A DNA stretch of 64,000 bases from Corynebacterium ammoniagenes DSM 20306 (lineage in GTDB: Bacteria; Actinomycetota; Actinomycetes; Mycobacteriales; Mycobacteriaceae), in NCBI RefSeq assembly GCF_001941425.1, contig NZ_CP009244.1, positions 2,726,186-2,790,185 of the forward strand, written 5' to 3'. A program made the position numbers and the translations under genes. This document shows positions 51,021 to 60,661 of the stretch, one piece after another. A model generated the notes under the pieces. The model was not told the DNA's origin, did not search any database, and saw nothing but the letters and a program-made list of their open reading frames with translations. The stretch's first letter is position 1. Each line of letters starts with the position of its first letter.

Positions 51021-51455
51021 TTATGAGGGATTGACGGAAGAGTTAATAGCCCAGCTGATGCCAAAGCGGTCGCGAACGTGCCCGTAGAGCTCGCCCCAGG
51101 GCGCAATCTCAAGTGGCAGTACCACTTCGCCACCGGTGGAAATGAACTTTTCCCAGTAGTCGCGAGCTTCGGTTTCATCATCACAGATCAGCAGTAGAGA
51201 ATACGGCGTGCCGTCCAATCCTGGTGCTGATTCCTCCATGGCGTCACCGCCGGCAATTGAGACCACGCCGGAATCCAAAGTGGCATTCGCAACGGCATCA
51301 GGATTGATCTCAAAGGGAAATTCGTCGACCTTATCGGCTGGGAATTCACCATAGGTCAGCATGGTGAGATCGCCGCCGAACAGGGAGTGGTAGTACTCGA
51401 ATGCCTCTTTCGCGGTACCTGGAAAACTGATGTAAGTATAAGATTTTACGGACAT
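51021..51455 (-). CDS. VOC-superfamily (PhnB/glyoxalase-like) protein
   Basis: A 144-residue protein. YTYISFPGTAKEAFEYYHSLFGGDLTMLTYG is the PhnB-like opening, and the end has PWGELYGHVRDRFGISWAIN. The fold is shared by glyoxalase I, dioxygenases and antibiotic-binding proteins; the function of this PhnB-like branch is unknown. GGAGGG six bases before the ATG at 51455 fixes the start. Confidence 0.85.
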   Translation of the reverse strand: MSVKSYTYISFPGTAKEAFEYYHSLFGGDLTMLTYGEFPADKVDEFPFEINPDAVANATLDSGVVSIAGGDAMEESAPGLDGTPYSLLLICDDETEARDYWEKFISTGGEVVLPLEIAPWGELYGHVRDRFGISWAINSSVNPS

Positions 51456-51580
51456 TGCCACCCTCCAGTGGATGAGTCGGAACGGCTCGGCATGAGTCGC
51501 ATGGCATTAATTGTACTGACGGCAACCTCGGAGCAGAAGAAGAAAGTGTGCCCAGCGTCATATCCGGTCTGCCATGGGTC

Positions 51581-51586
51581 CTACAA
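51581..51586 (+). promoter_or_regulatory. -10 element of pepN, probably leaderless
   Basis: TACAAT lies eight bases before the ATG at 51595. There is no Shine-Dalgarno for that ATG, so the transcript may begin at the start codon. Confidence 0.45.
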
Positions 51587-51594
51587 TGGCAGGC

Positions 51595-54141
51595 ATGTCC
51601 CAAGCCAATCTCACGCATACAGAAGCTCAGTTCCGCGCTCAGGCACTTACTCTTAGCACCTATTACCTGCACCTAGATCTATCGCAGGCAGCCGATCACG
51701 ATCAGAAGACTTATCCGGTGACCAGCCGCATTGAGTTCACAACGGCAGAACCTGATCTATTCCTTGATTATCTCGGGGCGGAAGTAGCCTCTATTACCGT
51801 CAATGACAGCCCGGTGGAGGTCGATTTCCGTGATGGTCGGATCTATCTCCGTAATCTTCCCACTGATCAGCCCGTAACGGTAGACATCGCCAGCTCATCG
51901 AACTTTTCTCGCAGTGGGCAAGGCTTGCACCGCATGCTCGATACCGCTGATGGCAAGACTTATCTTTATTCGCATCTGGAACCTTCTGATGCCCGCCGCA
52001 TTTTCCCCTGCTTTGAACAACCGGATCTCAAAGCTCGGTTTCACGTGAAACTTTCGGCGTCAGCCGATTGGGCAATCCTTTCCAATCAACCTGAGGTCAG
52101 CCGGAAGACCATCGCGGCAGAAGGTGGGGAAGTGGCAACCGTGGAGTTTGCACCGTCGCCACCGCTATCGACGTACCTGACCTCCTTTGCCGCAGGTCCA
52201 TACGTTTCCACATCGCGGATGTGGACGGCACCGGATCAGACCATCGGCGTGGAGTTGCGCGCATTGGCTCGTGCGTCCATGGCTGACTATCTCGATGATG
52301 AGATCTTAGAAATCACCGCGCAGGGCATGGACTTTTTCCATGACAACTTCGATTTCCCGTATCCCTGGGGCAAGTATGATTCCATCTTCGTGCCCGAGTA
52401 CAACTTGGGCGCCATGGAAAACCCGGGTCTGGTGACGTTTACGGAGAAGTATCTGTTCCGCTCAGCCCCCACGCGGGCACAGCATGCGGCGCGCACGAAT
52501 ACGATCTTGCACGAGATGTCGCACATGTGGTTCGGAGATCTTGTGACCCCGCAGTGGTGGGATGACTTGTGGCTAAAGGAATCCTTTGCAGAATACATGG
52601 GAGCAGACGCGTCTGTGCATGCCACTAAATATGCGGAAGCGTGGACTAACTTTGCAGGTAGTCGCAAAAATTGGGCCTATAGCCAGGATCAGCTCCCAAC
52701 GACGCACCCGATCAAGGCTGAGATCCCAGATGTAGACGCAGCGCGTCAAAATTTTGATGGCATTACTTATGCCAAGGGTGCGGCAGTTCTCAAACAGCTA
52801 GTGCACTACGTCGGCCGTGAGGAGTTTTATGCCGGGGCACGTGATTACTTCAAAGCGCATGCATTCGCTGCCGCGACATTTGATGATTTACTCGATGCCT
52901 TGGGCAACCATACCGACCGCGATCTGGATACCTGGTCCGATGCCTGGTTGAAGACGTCTGGCCCGGATACGCTCACCCCGAAGATCACGGTTCATAATGA
53001 CACCATCGAGTCCTTGGAGGTTATAGCTTCGGCAGAGGGTGAGACCCGTCCACACCGCGTGAGCATTTCGCTTTTCGATGCCTCCCTCACCCGCACCACC
53101 ATCTTCGATGTAGATATACCCGCAGGTAGCAGCACTACCACGATCTCGGAAGCACACGGAAAGCCTGCTCCATCCCTAGTGCTTGTCAATGATGGTGACC
53201 ACACCTACGCCAAGGTGCGCTTTGACGACAACTCTTTAGAGACTGTGCGCGCACGCTTGAGTGAACTGCACGGCGGGGCAGAAGAAGAACTGTCGCGTGC
53301 CGTCATCTGGACTGCACTGTGGAATATGACAAGAGATGGTCAATGGGCCGCCAACGAATTCATCGATACGGTCTTGCAGCACGCACCACATGAGGACAAT
53401 ACCAATCTCATGGCTACTAACTTCGCAAATGCACGCTATGCGGTGGCGCATTTCTTGTCCGACGATCGCCGCGAAGCCAAACGCGCTGAGGTCGCTGATA
53501 AATTCTGGGCATTGCTCCAGGCAGCGGAGCCGGGTTCAGATGCGCAGTTAACGATTGCGCGATCAACTATCGCGGCGCTGGCATCGACCCCGGATGCATC
53601 TGGCACCTCGCGTCTCAACGACATGCTCCAGGAAGGCATCCGCGGGCTGCTCCTTAGCCCGGATCTGCGTTGGTCCATCATCCAGGCACTCGCCGCGCGT
53701 GATGCGCTACCGCAGGAGGTTTTGGAACAACAGCGCGAGGATGACAACACCTTAACTGGTGCAGCTGAGTACTTGGGCGCGAAATATGCCTACCCGGATC
53801 CCAAGCTTAAGCGCTATCTCTTCGATGAGGTGCGCATCCCACAGGCGCATTCCAATGCCGAAGTCTTACAATTGCTGGCTGCATTTAATGCACCGCGCGC
53901 AGCGGATCTCACCGAGGAATTCGCACCGGAGTTCTTCGAGGTGTTGGAATCTATTTGGTCGGAACATCCCATCGAAATTGCCAATCACATCGTGCGTGGT
54001 CTCTATCCACACCAGGAGATGGCTGTGGCTGCCACAAATAAATTCCTCAACAGCAATAAGGTTCCCGGTGCATTGCACCGAGTGCTTTTGGAATGTCAGG
54101 ACACGGTGCGAAGGAATTTGCGCGTTCAACAAGCGCAGTAA
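51595..54141 (+). CDS. pepN: Aminopeptidase N, M1 family
   Basis: An 848-residue zinc aminopeptidase that removes N-terminal residues from peptides in the cytosol. The exopeptidase motif GAMENPGLVTFTE is near residue 272; the zinc site HEMSHMWFGD near 305 and its third ligand in WLKESFAEYMG complete the M1 signature. A long helical ERAP1-type C-terminal domain follows. Length matches actinobacterial PepN. Three in-frame ATGs lie at 51574, 51586 and 51595; the last fits homologous N termini and a leaderless promoter. A parS core lies inside the gene. Confidence 0.95.
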   Translation: MSQANLTHTEAQFRAQALTLSTYYLHLDLSQAADHDQKTYPVTSRIEFTTAEPDLFLDYLGAEVASITVNDSPVEVDFRDGRIYLRNLPTDQPVTVDIASSSNFSRSGQGLHRMLDTADGKTYLYSHLEPSDARRIFPCFEQPDLKARFHVKLSASADWAILSNQPEVSRKTIAAEGGEVATVEFAPSPPLSTYLTSFAAGPYVSTSRMWTAPDQTIGVELRALARASMADYLDDEILEITAQGMDFFHDNFDFPYPWGKYDSIFVPEYNLGAMENPGLVTFTEKYLFRSAPTRAQHAARTNTILHEMSHMWFGDLVTPQWWDDLWLKESFAEYMGADASVHATKYAEAWTNFAGSRKNWAYSQDQLPTTHPIKAEIPDVDAARQNFDGITYAKGAAVLKQLVHYVGREEFYAGARDYFKAHAFAAATFDDLLDALGNHTDRDLDTWSDAWLKTSGPDTLTPKITVHNDTIESLEVIASAEGETRPHRVSISLFDASLTRTTIFDVDIPAGSSTTTISEAHGKPAPSLVLVNDGDHTYAKVRFDDNSLETVRARLSELHGGAEEELSRAVIWTALWNMTRDGQWAANEFIDTVLQHAPHEDNTNLMATNFANARYAVAHFLSDDRREAKRAEVADKFWALLQAAEPGSDAQLTIARSTIAALASTPDASGTSRLNDMLQEGIRGLLLSPDLRWSIIQALAARDALPQEVLEQQREDDNTLTGAAEYLGAKYAYPDPKLKRYLFDEVRIPQAHSNAEVLQLLAAFNAPRAADLTEEFAPEFFEVLESIWSEHPIEIANHIVRGLYPHQEMAVAATNKFLNSNKVPGALHRVLLECQDTVRRNLRVQQAQ
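52037..52052. other. parS site 7
   Basis: GGTTTCACGTGAAACT, complete 14-bp core, inside pepN. It is the parS site of this window closest to oriC. Confidence 0.85.
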
Positions 54142-54189
54142 GTGCCACACATTCGGACGACAAAAGCACGTGAAAGGTTGCGATAACTA

Positions 54190-54205
54190 GCCCACTTCGG
54201 TGGGC
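54190..54205. terminator. UUCG-capped hairpin after pepN
   Basis: GCCCAC-TTCG-GTGGGC is a very stable hairpin 49 bases after pepN. It lacks a T run, so it may be a processing or 3'-end stabilising stem rather than a classical terminator. Confidence 0.5.
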
Positions 54206-54310
54206 AGGAAAACCTAGTCCTTTGTTCAGAACCCCGAGATAATAGGTGAGGAAACACACCATGTTGTGGTGTGGAATATTTTCATCACAAGATTTCGGGG
54301 GGAATCGGCG

Positions 54311-54856
54311 ATGGCCACTGACCGTGAGCCCACGGACGAAGAGCTAGTGGAAGCATTCCTGGACGGTGATCACAAAGCGTTTTCGACCATCGTGGAGCGC
54401 CACCGCGAGCAACTAATCTATGTTGCTAAGTCGTATACCAAGACAGAGACTGACGCCCAGGATATCGTGCAGGAAACATTCCTGAAAGCCAGTAATAAGC
54501 TGCACACTTTCCGGGCAGAGGCCAAGCTCTCGACCTGGCTTAACCGACTGGTGCGCAACTCGGGCTATGACTATATCCATCACCGCTCTAATGCCCAGCA
54601 TCAATCCTTTGATGGGGAAGTGGATGCCGATCGAAATAGCTGGCTCGCGCATGAGCCGTTGATGGGCATTGATACTCGCTTGGATCTCCAAGACGCGTTG
54701 GAAAATCTGCGCCCGGAGCAACGGGAGGTATGGATGCTCACGGAAATCGGTGGGTATTCACTCAAAGACGTGGCAGGTCTGCAAGGTGTTGCAGAAGGAA
54801 CGGTGAAGTCGCGTCGATCGCGGGCAAAAAGCGCACTGCGCTTGGCGATTGGCTAG
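54311..54856 (+). CDS. sigM: ECF-type RNA polymerase sigma factor SigM
   Basis: A 181-residue sigma factor. Region 2 is FSTIVERHREQLIYVAKSY...DAQDIVQETFLKA; region 4 is LRPEQREVWMLTEIGGYSLKDVAGLQGVAEGTVKSRRSRAKSAL. Its place directly before trxB-trxC matches SigM of corynebacteria, which controls disulfide-stress genes including thioredoxin. GGGGGGAA precedes the ATG. No anti-sigma gene follows, in contrast to the mycobacterial locus; see the findings. Confidence 0.93.
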   Translation: MATDREPTDEELVEAFLDGDHKAFSTIVERHREQLIYVAKSYTKTETDAQDIVQETFLKASNKLHTFRAEAKLSTWLNRLVRNSGYDYIHHRSNAQHQSFDGEVDADRNSWLAHEPLMGIDTRLDLQDALENLRPEQREVWMLTEIGGYSLKDVAGLQGVAEGTVKSRRSRAKSALRLAIG

Positions 54857-54998
54857 TGACACCCATTGCGGCGGTAGAATCACTGTCACGATTGGATCAC
54901 TACCAAGCCACCGGGGTTCGCGCAGTGAGTGGAATTCCTGCGCGAGAATCTTGCTGATTGACTTGGCATCCCGACTTGGTGGGCAGCGATGTGCGCAA

Positions 54999-55028
54999 GG
55001 AAATTAGTTCACGAGTCCTGCTGTTGAT
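54999..55028 (+). promoter_or_regulatory. Putative ECF-sigma promoter of trxB
   Basis: GGAAAT (54999-55004) and GTTGAT (55023-55028) are separated by 18 bases and resemble the corynebacterial SigH/SigM consensus (GGAAT...GTT). The match is partial. Confidence 0.5.
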
Positions 55029-55034
55029 CCTAAT

Positions 55035-55050
55035 GGCGACTATAATCGCC
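55035..55050 (+). promoter_or_regulatory. TATAAT within GGCGA/TCGCC inverted repeat upstream of trxB
   Basis: TATAAT (55041-55046) is a perfect -10 hexamer overlapped by GGCGA-N6-TCGCC (55035-55050). It may be a second, housekeeping promoter under separate control. Confidence 0.45.
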
Positions 55051-55077
55051 CGAGATAACGAATAGAGGAGTTAGTAC

Positions 55078-56004
55078 ATGACCATCCATGATGTCGCTAT
55101 TGTTGGGTCCGGCCCAGCTGGCTACACCGCTGCACTTTATGCAGCACGCGCAGAGCTTAAGCCCATTGTTTTCGAGGGCTTTGAATACGGTGGCGAACTG
55201 ATGAACACCACCGACGTGGAAAACTACCCAGGCTTCCAAAAAGGCATCATGGGTCCTGAGCTCATGGAAGAAATGCGCGCTCAAGCTACCCGATTCGGCG
55301 CTGACCTGCGCATGGAGATCGTGGACAAGGTGGAGCTAGAAGGCGACATCAAAAAGATTCATGTCGGCGACGAGGTCTTTGAGGCTCGCTCGGTCATCCT
55401 TGCGACCGGTGCTGCACCACGCCACTTGGGCGTGGAGGGTGAAGACACCTTAACTGGCCGCGGCGTGTCCACCTGTGCAACCTGTGATGGCTTCTTCTTC
55501 AAGGGCCACCACATTGCCGTTGTCGGTGGCGGCGATTCCGCGATGGAAGAAGCCACCTTCTTGACCAAGTTCGCAGAAACCGTGACTATTATTCACCGCC
55601 GCGAAGAGTTCCGCGCCTCCAAGATCATGTTGGAGCGCGCCCGCGCGAACCCACAGATCAAGTGGGAACTGAATAAGACCGTGGAAAAGGTTCTTGAGGT
55701 TGATGGCAAAGTCGGCGGCTTGGAGCTAAAGGACACCATCACCGGTGAGACCACCACGAAGGACTACACCGCGATGTTCGTCGCCATTGGCCACGATCCT
55801 CGCTCCGAGTTCCTTGATGGCCAGGTTGCAACCAATGAGGAAGGCTATGTCTTAGTCGATCAGCCATCGACACGCACCGATATCGATGGTGTCTTTGCCT
55901 GTGGCGACTTGGTCGATGACCACTACCGTCAGGCCATTACTGCTGCTGGCTCCGGTTGCCGCGCGGCAATCGATGCGGAACATTTCTTGGCAGCACAGCG
56001 TTAG
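55078..56004 (+). CDS. trxB: Thioredoxin reductase
   Basis: A 308-residue FAD/NADPH enzyme that reduces thioredoxin. FAD site [17 protein letters not shown] at the start, redox-active [11 protein letters not shown] (CATC, about residue 131), NADPH site [12 protein letters not shown] and C-terminal [30 protein letters not shown] lies upstream. Eight bases separate it from trxC. Confidence 0.97.
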   Translation: MTIHDVAIVGSGPAGYTAALYAARAELKPIVFEGFEYGGELMNTTDVENYPGFQKGIMGPELMEEMRAQATRFGADLRMEIVDKVELEGDIKKIHVGDEVFEARSVILATGAAPRHLGVEGEDTLTGRGVSTCATCDGFFFKGHHIAVVGGGDSAMEEATFLTKFAETVTIIHRREEFRASKIMLERARANPQIKWELNKTVEKVLEVDGKVGGLELKDTITGETTTKDYTAMFVAIGHDPRSEFLDGQVATNEEGYVLVDQPSTRTDIDGVFACGDLVDDHYRQAITAAGSGCRAAIDAEHFLAAQR

Positions 56005-56011
56005 GAATAGT

Positions 56012-56338
56012 ATGAGCAACGTAATTGACGTAACCAAAGACACCTTCCGCAGCGAAGTCATTGACTCCGACAAGCTCGTGGTCGTTGATTTCTGGGCTGA
56101 ATGGTGTGGCCCTTGTAAGAAGCTGTCGCCACTGCTGGATGAAATCGCCGAGGAAATTGGCGATGAAGTCACGATTGCCAAGATCAACGTCGATGAAGAG
56201 CGTGAATTGGGCGCCATGTTCCAGGTCATGTCCATCCCATCGGTCTTGATGTTCAAAAACGGTGAAAAGGTCGATGAATTCATCGGTCTGCAGCCGAAGC
56301 CAGCAATTACTTCCAAGATTCAGGCACAGCTGCAGTAA
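56012..56338 (+). CDS. trxC: Thioredoxin
   Basis: A 108-residue thioredoxin with active site FWAEWCGPCKKLSPLL (about residues 30-34), the cis-proline in IPSVLMF, and KINVDEERELGAMFQVMS. It is the substrate of the adjacent TrxB. AGGAA precedes the ATG at 56012. A hairpin terminator follows. Confidence 0.96.
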   Translation: MSNVIDVTKDTFRSEVIDSDKLVVVDFWAEWCGPCKKLSPLLDEIAEEIGDEVTIAKINVDEERELGAMFQVMSIPSVLMFKNGEKVDEFIGLQPKPAITSKIQAQLQ

Positions 56339-56410
56339 ATTCACTCGGTCGCGGCGGCTCGTGTCTGCCACCGACCGTAAAGTGAGTTTAAAAGTGTCTA
56401 CTAGTTCTCT

Positions 56411-56449
56411 GACGCCGAGGTTTTTAGCTCCCGCTAAGACCTCGGTGTC
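56411..56449 (+). terminator. Terminator hairpin after trxC
   Basis: CCGAGGT...TAGC and GCTA...ACCTCGG pair around a short loop, with outer GAC/GTC, and TTCGTATTTG follows. Confidence 0.65.
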
Positions 56450-56663
56450 TTCGTATTTGTGCAGGTTATTCCGTGTATTGTGGCATAGACCGGATCTGGT
56501 GGCGGTCGTGATCAGTTTGTTACCGTCGATCGCTGATGTTTCCACTGATGTTCGTGTGAAATGGCGTATTCTCAATTTGTCACACTAGAGTGGAATGTAG
56601 ATAAATTGTCAAAGAATAAAAGTTTTTACTGAAATGGCTATGAGTTTTAGAAAGGGGGACGAA
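56450..56663. other. Intergenic region upstream of cwlM
   Basis: About 210 bases with A/T-rich promoter-like sequence towards the gene (AATAAAAGTTTTTACTG just before it). I see no further gene. Confidence 0.5.
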
Positions 56664-57848
56664 GTGGACCGAATCCTTCAGGTTGGGGATCGCAGTGCCC
56701 GCGTCGCCGAAGCACGGGCTACGCTCGCGCGCCTCGGAATGTTGTCGAACTATACTGGCGATGTGTCCGATTGGAAGCGTCAAAAATTCTCCGAAGAAGA
56801 TAAGCACTTCGACTCCGAGCTTTCCGACATCATCAAGGCATTTCAGCAGTCCCGCGGCATCATTCCTTCCGGCAATATCGATGATTTAACCCTGCGTGAG
56901 CTGCGCCAGGCTTCATATAAATTGGGCAACCGGGTATTAAGCTACCAACCCAATAATGAGCTGGTTGGCGATGATGTTTCGCAGTTGCAAAAGCAGCTGC
57001 AGGAGCTTGGTTTTTACATGGCGCGTATCGATGGCCATTTTGGCTCCTTTACCCACGCTGCACTGTTGGAATACCAGCTTAATTACGGTCTTCAGCAAGA
57101 TGGCGTATGCGGGCCGGCCACTATTCGCGCGCTGAGCCTGCTGGGTCGCCGCATCACCGGTGGCTCCGCGCATAACATCCAAGAGCGTGAGCGCGTGCGC
57201 AATGCTGGCCCAAAGTTGGCCGGCAAGCGCGTCGTCATCGATCCAGGCTTGGGCGGTTCCAATAAGGGACAGCTGGTCAAGGGCCGCTACGGGCAGATTT
57301 CCGAAGAGGAAATCTTGTGGGATCTCGCCGAGCGTCTTGCTGGGCGCATGATTGCGGCCGGCATGGAAATCATCTACTCGCGCACCCGCGGGGATGATCC
57401 ATCGAACAAAGAGCGCGCAGAGATCGCGAATGCTTTCGACGCAGACTTGGTCATCTCCCTCTCGTGCGATCAGTACCCGAATGAGAAGGCGAATGGCACC
57501 GCCACCTTCTACTTCGGCTCAGAGCTGGGCAGTACCTCGTTGATCGGGGAAAACCTCTCAGGCTACATTCAGCGCGAGATTGTGGCACGTACCAAGCTGG
57601 GCAATAACAATAACCATGCCCGCACCTGGGAGCTTTTGCGCATGACACGCATGCCTGTCGTACAGGTCGTGCTGGGCTATCTCACCAACCCCGACGATGT
57701 GGCGGTGCTGACCAACCCATCGTCGCGGGATGATATTGCGGAATCCATCGTGGTCGCCGTCAAACGCCTCTACTTGCTTGACGATGACGACGCGCCGACC
57801 GGCACCTACAACTTTGCCGAGCTTCTGCGCGCCGAACAGTCCCAGTAG
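56664..57848 (+). CDS. cwlM: CwlM-type amidase-fold regulator of peptidoglycan synthesis
   Basis: A 394-residue protein with two N-terminal peptidoglycan-binding-like repeats (about 1-70 and 95-150; the second reads FYMARIDGHFGSFTHAALLEYQ) and an Amidase_3 fold. Zinc and catalytic residues of true amidases appear replaced: DPGLGG (His to Leu, about 193), SLSCDQ (SIH to SLSC, about 264) and VVQVVLGYLTN (no glutamate, about 331). This points to a non-catalytic role, as in mycobacterial CwlM, which activates MurA when phosphorylated. I start at the GTG at 56664 because AAAGGGGGA is six bases upstream; an in-frame ATG lies 30 bases earlier. Confidence 0.9.
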   Translation: MDRILQVGDRSARVAEARATLARLGMLSNYTGDVSDWKRQKFSEEDKHFDSELSDIIKAFQQSRGIIPSGNIDDLTLRELRQASYKLGNRVLSYQPNNELVGDDVSQLQKQLQELGFYMARIDGHFGSFTHAALLEYQLNYGLQQDGVCGPATIRALSLLGRRITGGSAHNIQERERVRNAGPKLAGKRVVIDPGLGGSNKGQLVKGRYGQISEEEILWDLAERLAGRMIAAGMEIIYSRTRGDDPSNKERAEIANAFDADLVISLSCDQYPNEKANGTATFYFGSELGSTSLIGENLSGYIQREIVARTKLGNNNNHARTWELLRMTRMPVVQVVLGYLTNPDDVAVLTNPSSRDDIAESIVVAVKRLYLLDDDDAPTGTYNFAELLRAEQSQ

Positions 57849-57867
57849 TAACCCCTAGTAGCCCACA

Positions 57868-57909
57868 ACACCGCGGTTGAGACGAGAAGTCTCCCGCGGT
57901 GTATTTTTA
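57868..57909 (+). terminator. Terminator after cwlM
   Basis: ACACCGCGG pairs with CCGCGGTGT and an inner GAGAC/GTCTC pair extends the hairpin; TATTTTT follows. Confidence 0.88.
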
Positions 57910-57915
57910 TCTGCC

Positions 57916-58605
57916 CTAGGCTAATGCTTTGGCCACGAGGTCTTCGACAGCCGCCGCTGAGAGCAACGCATGGGCCGGTGGCAGCTCCAAGCGCAGGCGC
58001 GGGACAACTGGATGGTCCTGGACTATTTCAAAGCCCGCGCTTTGCAGCACAGAGACCGGCAAGAGGCCGATGTGATCGGGACGGGTGCCTAAAAAGTGCC
58101 GCGCGATCTCGAAATTAACATCGGCAAAGAACGTGGAGGAATGGCTGCTAAAGAGTTCTTCAATGCTGGAGGTATGCCCGCCGGAATCGGAAGGATCGTA
58201 GAAGATGTCATCGTCGGCATTTTCACCCATATCGTGGTAGCCGAAGGCCTCAACGGCATCGAATTCTCGCTCCACTAGATCCATGATCGCGGTATCTAAT
58301 AACACGGATTCTAAGCCACGGCCGGCACGCTGCGAGGTAACGAATAGCGAGGTAATGATGGCAGCATCCGAGCTGACAGGGCCTGTAGGCAGCTTAGCAA
58401 CGCCTGGGGCGTCTTGGGCTGCACAGTAGATAACCGTGGCGTCAGTGCGGATGCTGAACCCGCAGGGGCCGAAGTTGAGCAAGGTGGACGATATCCACGC
58501 AGCCTTTTCAAAGCCCGGGTCCTCAACATCGCGCGCAGACTCCCAAAACATAGAAGTTGCCGCCCGCGGGTGCATCTCCGAATGTGGAGTCAGTGGTACC
58601 AGCAT
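57916..58605 (-). CDS. GNAT-like acetyltransferase
   Basis: A 229-residue protein. TSLFVTSQRAGRGLESVLLDTAIMDL (about 88-113) fits the acetyl-CoA motif A of GNAT enzymes. A gene of this kind lies between cwlM and parB in mycobacteria too (Rv3916c position), so it belongs to the conserved oriC-left gene order. Substrate unknown. It is 32 bases downstream of parB on the same strand and may be co-transcribed. Confidence 0.75.
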   Translation of the reverse strand: MLVPLTPHSEMHPRAATSMFWESARDVEDPGFEKAAWISSTLLNFGPCGFSIRTDATVIYCAAQDAPGVAKLPTGPVSSDAAIITSLFVTSQRAGRGLESVLLDTAIMDLVEREFDAVEAFGYHDMGENADDDIFYDPSDSGGHTSSIEELFSSHSSTFFADVNFEIARHFLGTRPDHIGLLPVSVLQSAGFEIVQDHPVVPRLRLELPPAHALLSAAAVEDLVAKALA

Positions 58606-58637
58606 TGCCCTGACCTTAAATTCCAGTGGCCAATTTC

Positions 58638-59786
58638 TTATTGTGCGGAGCCTTGCGTCCCCGAGCCATCGATAAGCGACATGATGCGCTCGAAGTCTTC
58701 TTGATCTCCAAACTCCACGACCATTTTGCCCTTGCGCTTGCCCATTGTCACAGTGACCTTGGTGTCAAAGCGATCAGAGAGACGCTCTCCCGCGTGAGTG
58801 TAGATCTCAGGCTGTGGCTGCGCTGGCTTCGGCTGCGGCGCATCAGGCATACCGTTGCGCTTAATCAGCGTCACAGCTTCTTCGGTAGCACGCACAGACA
58901 AGCCCTCGGCGACGATGCGCGAGGCGAGCTTGTCCATCACGTCCTTGTCATCTAAGCCCAGCAAGGCACGAGCATGGCCGGAGCTTAGCACCCCAGCTGC
59001 GACGCGACGCTGTACTTCAACGGGCAGGCGCAGCAAGCGAATGGTATTGGTAATCTGCGGACGCGAGCGACCGATACGGTCTGCCAACTCATTCTGAGTA
59101 ACGTCGAATTCTTCCAGCAGTTGCTGGTACGCGTGTGCCTCTTCCAACGGGTTGAGCTGAACGCGGTGAATATTTTCCAGCAAGGCATCCCGCAGCAAGG
59201 AGTCATCCTGGGTATCACGCACGATCGCCGGAATGGTGGCCAAGCCAGCCTTCGCTGCGGCACGCCAACGACGCTCACCCATGATGAGCTCAAACCCGCC
59301 CTGACCGGACGGACGAACCACTACCGGCTGCAGCAGACCAAACTCCCGAATGGAGTGCACGAGCTCGTTGAGCTCTTCTTCATCGAAGACCGTACGTGGC
59401 TGCTTCGGGTTCGGCTGGATCTCACCGATTGGGATCTCGCGGTAAGTCGCGCCAATGGATGCAGGCTTTGGTTGACGCTTTTTAGAATTAGACGTCGAAA
59501 TCGTCGGTGCACCCGCCACGCGCTTCGTGCCGCCAGATCCGGAGCCACTATGACCGGAAGTCGTAGAGCCCAATCCGCCGGAGCGCTTCGTCGACTTGGA
59601 TTCTGAGTCCTTGCCGGAGTCTGCGTTTTCTTTGTCATCGCGCGGTTGTGCCATGCCTAAGATGACATCGGCAGCGCTATCACCCAAGCGTGGTTTGCGC
59701 GTTGGGGCATCCGGGCCAGTGGGGATCAAAGCGGCAAGGCCGCGACCCAGTCCACCTGGTTTTGCCTGTGGTTTTTTATCAGACAT
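58638..59786 (-). CDS. parB: Chromosome-partitioning protein ParB
   Basis: A 382-residue CTPase clamp that loads at parS and spreads. An N-terminal ParA-interacting stretch [12 protein letters not shown] and a ~75-residue Ser/Gly/Lys-rich linker precede the ParB/Srx domain ([16 protein letters not shown]...) with the CTP motif MGERRWRAA. The HTH domain is [25 protein letters not shown], followed by the dimerisation end. Seven parS-like sites occur in this window. Sixteen bases separate it from parA. Confidence 0.97.
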   Translation of the reverse strand: MSDKKPQAKPGGLGRGLAALIPTGPDAPTRKPRLGDSAADVILGMAQPRDDKENADSGKDSESKSTKRSGGLGSTTSGHSGSGSGGTKRVAGAPTISTSNSKKRQPKPASIGATYREIPIGEIQPNPKQPRTVFDEEELNELVHSIREFGLLQPVVVRPSGQGGFELIMGERRWRAAAKAGLATIPAIVRDTQDDSLLRDALLENIHRVQLNPLEEAHAYQQLLEEFDVTQNELADRIGRSRPQITNTIRLLRLPVEVQRRVAAGVLSSGHARALLGLDDKDVMDKLASRIVAEGLSVRATEEAVTLIKRNGMPDAPQPKPAQPQPEIYTHAGERLSDRFDTKVTVTMGKRKGKMVVEFGDQEDFERIMSLIDGSGTQGSAQ

Positions 59787-59802
59787 ATAAATCTCTCCCA
59801 GC

Positions 59803-60651
59803 CTAAGCTTCTAATTCCGCATAAATTTCCGGACTCACACCAATAACGCCTGTGGTTTCATGCGGAAGATAGTCACCGCGTTCGTGCAGTTCTTTGGCTG
59901 CTGCAACATAGGCGTGGGCTCCGGGTGATGAGGGATCATATTCAATCACAGTCTTGCCAAAACCGGGAGCCTCAGACACGCGAATGGAACGCGGAATCAG
60001 GTTTCCTAAGACGACTGCACCAAATTGCTCACGTACTTCATCCGCCACCTGGGCCGCTAGCTTGGTCCGGGCATCATACATAGTCAATAGCACGCCAGAG
60101 ATATGCAAATCTTCGTTGAGGTGCTGGCGAATCATGGTGATATTGCCCAGAAGCTGACCGACGCCCTCCAGCGCGTAGTACTCACACTGAATCGGGATAA
60201 TAACTTCTTCCGCGCACGTCATGGCGTTAATGGTGAGCAAGCCCAACGATGGCGGGCAGTCAATGAAGACATAGTCAAAGCCATGCTCGTCTAAAAAGCC
60301 TTTGTGCAAAGCGTCATACAGACGAAACTCGCGGCGGACTAGCGAGACCATCTCAATTTCCACCGCGGCCAGATCAATGGTCGCGGGGATGCAAAATAGG
60401 TTTTCTAGCGTCGGCGATGACTGCATGGCCTGCTCGGCATTGATATCTCCCAGCAGCAATTCATAGCTCGACGGTGTCCCGGAGCTGTGTTCAACATTAA
60501 CCGCGGTCGAAGCGTTGCCCTGCGGGTCTAGATCGATGACCAGAACTTTGCTGCCTGCTTCAGCTAAGGCAGCGGCAAGATTTACAGCAGTGGTGGTCTT
60601 TCCCACACCGCCTTTTTGATTCGCAATAGTAATCAGGCGCGGTTTGTTCAT
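59803..60651 (-). CDS. parA: Chromosome-partitioning ATPase ParA
   Basis: A 282-residue deviant Walker ATPase. [16 protein letters not shown] is the P-loop (about residues 9-24), [10 protein letters not shown] follows, and [15 protein letters not shown] is the Walker B region. It moves ParB-parS complexes. I take ATG 60651; a GTG at 60660 is three codons upstream. It lies directly after rsmG. Confidence 0.96.
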   Translation of the reverse strand: MNKPRLITIANQKGGVGKTTTAVNLAAALAEAGSKVLVIDLDPQGNASTAVNVEHSSGTPSSYELLLGDINAEQAMQSSPTLENLFCIPATIDLAAVEIEMVSLVRREFRLYDALHKGFLDEHGFDYVFIDCPPSLGLLTINAMTCAEEVIIPIQCEYYALEGVGQLLGNITMIRQHLNEDLHISGVLLTMYDARTKLAAQVADEVREQFGAVVLGNLIPRSIRVSEAPGFGKTVIEYDPSSPGAHAYVAAAKELHERGDYLPHETTGVIGVSPEIYAELEA

Positions 60652-60661
60652 ATCCACCACT

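Noticed and set aside
54163..54178. A CACGTGAAA half-site after pepN
   Set aside because: It has only one half of the parS palindrome.
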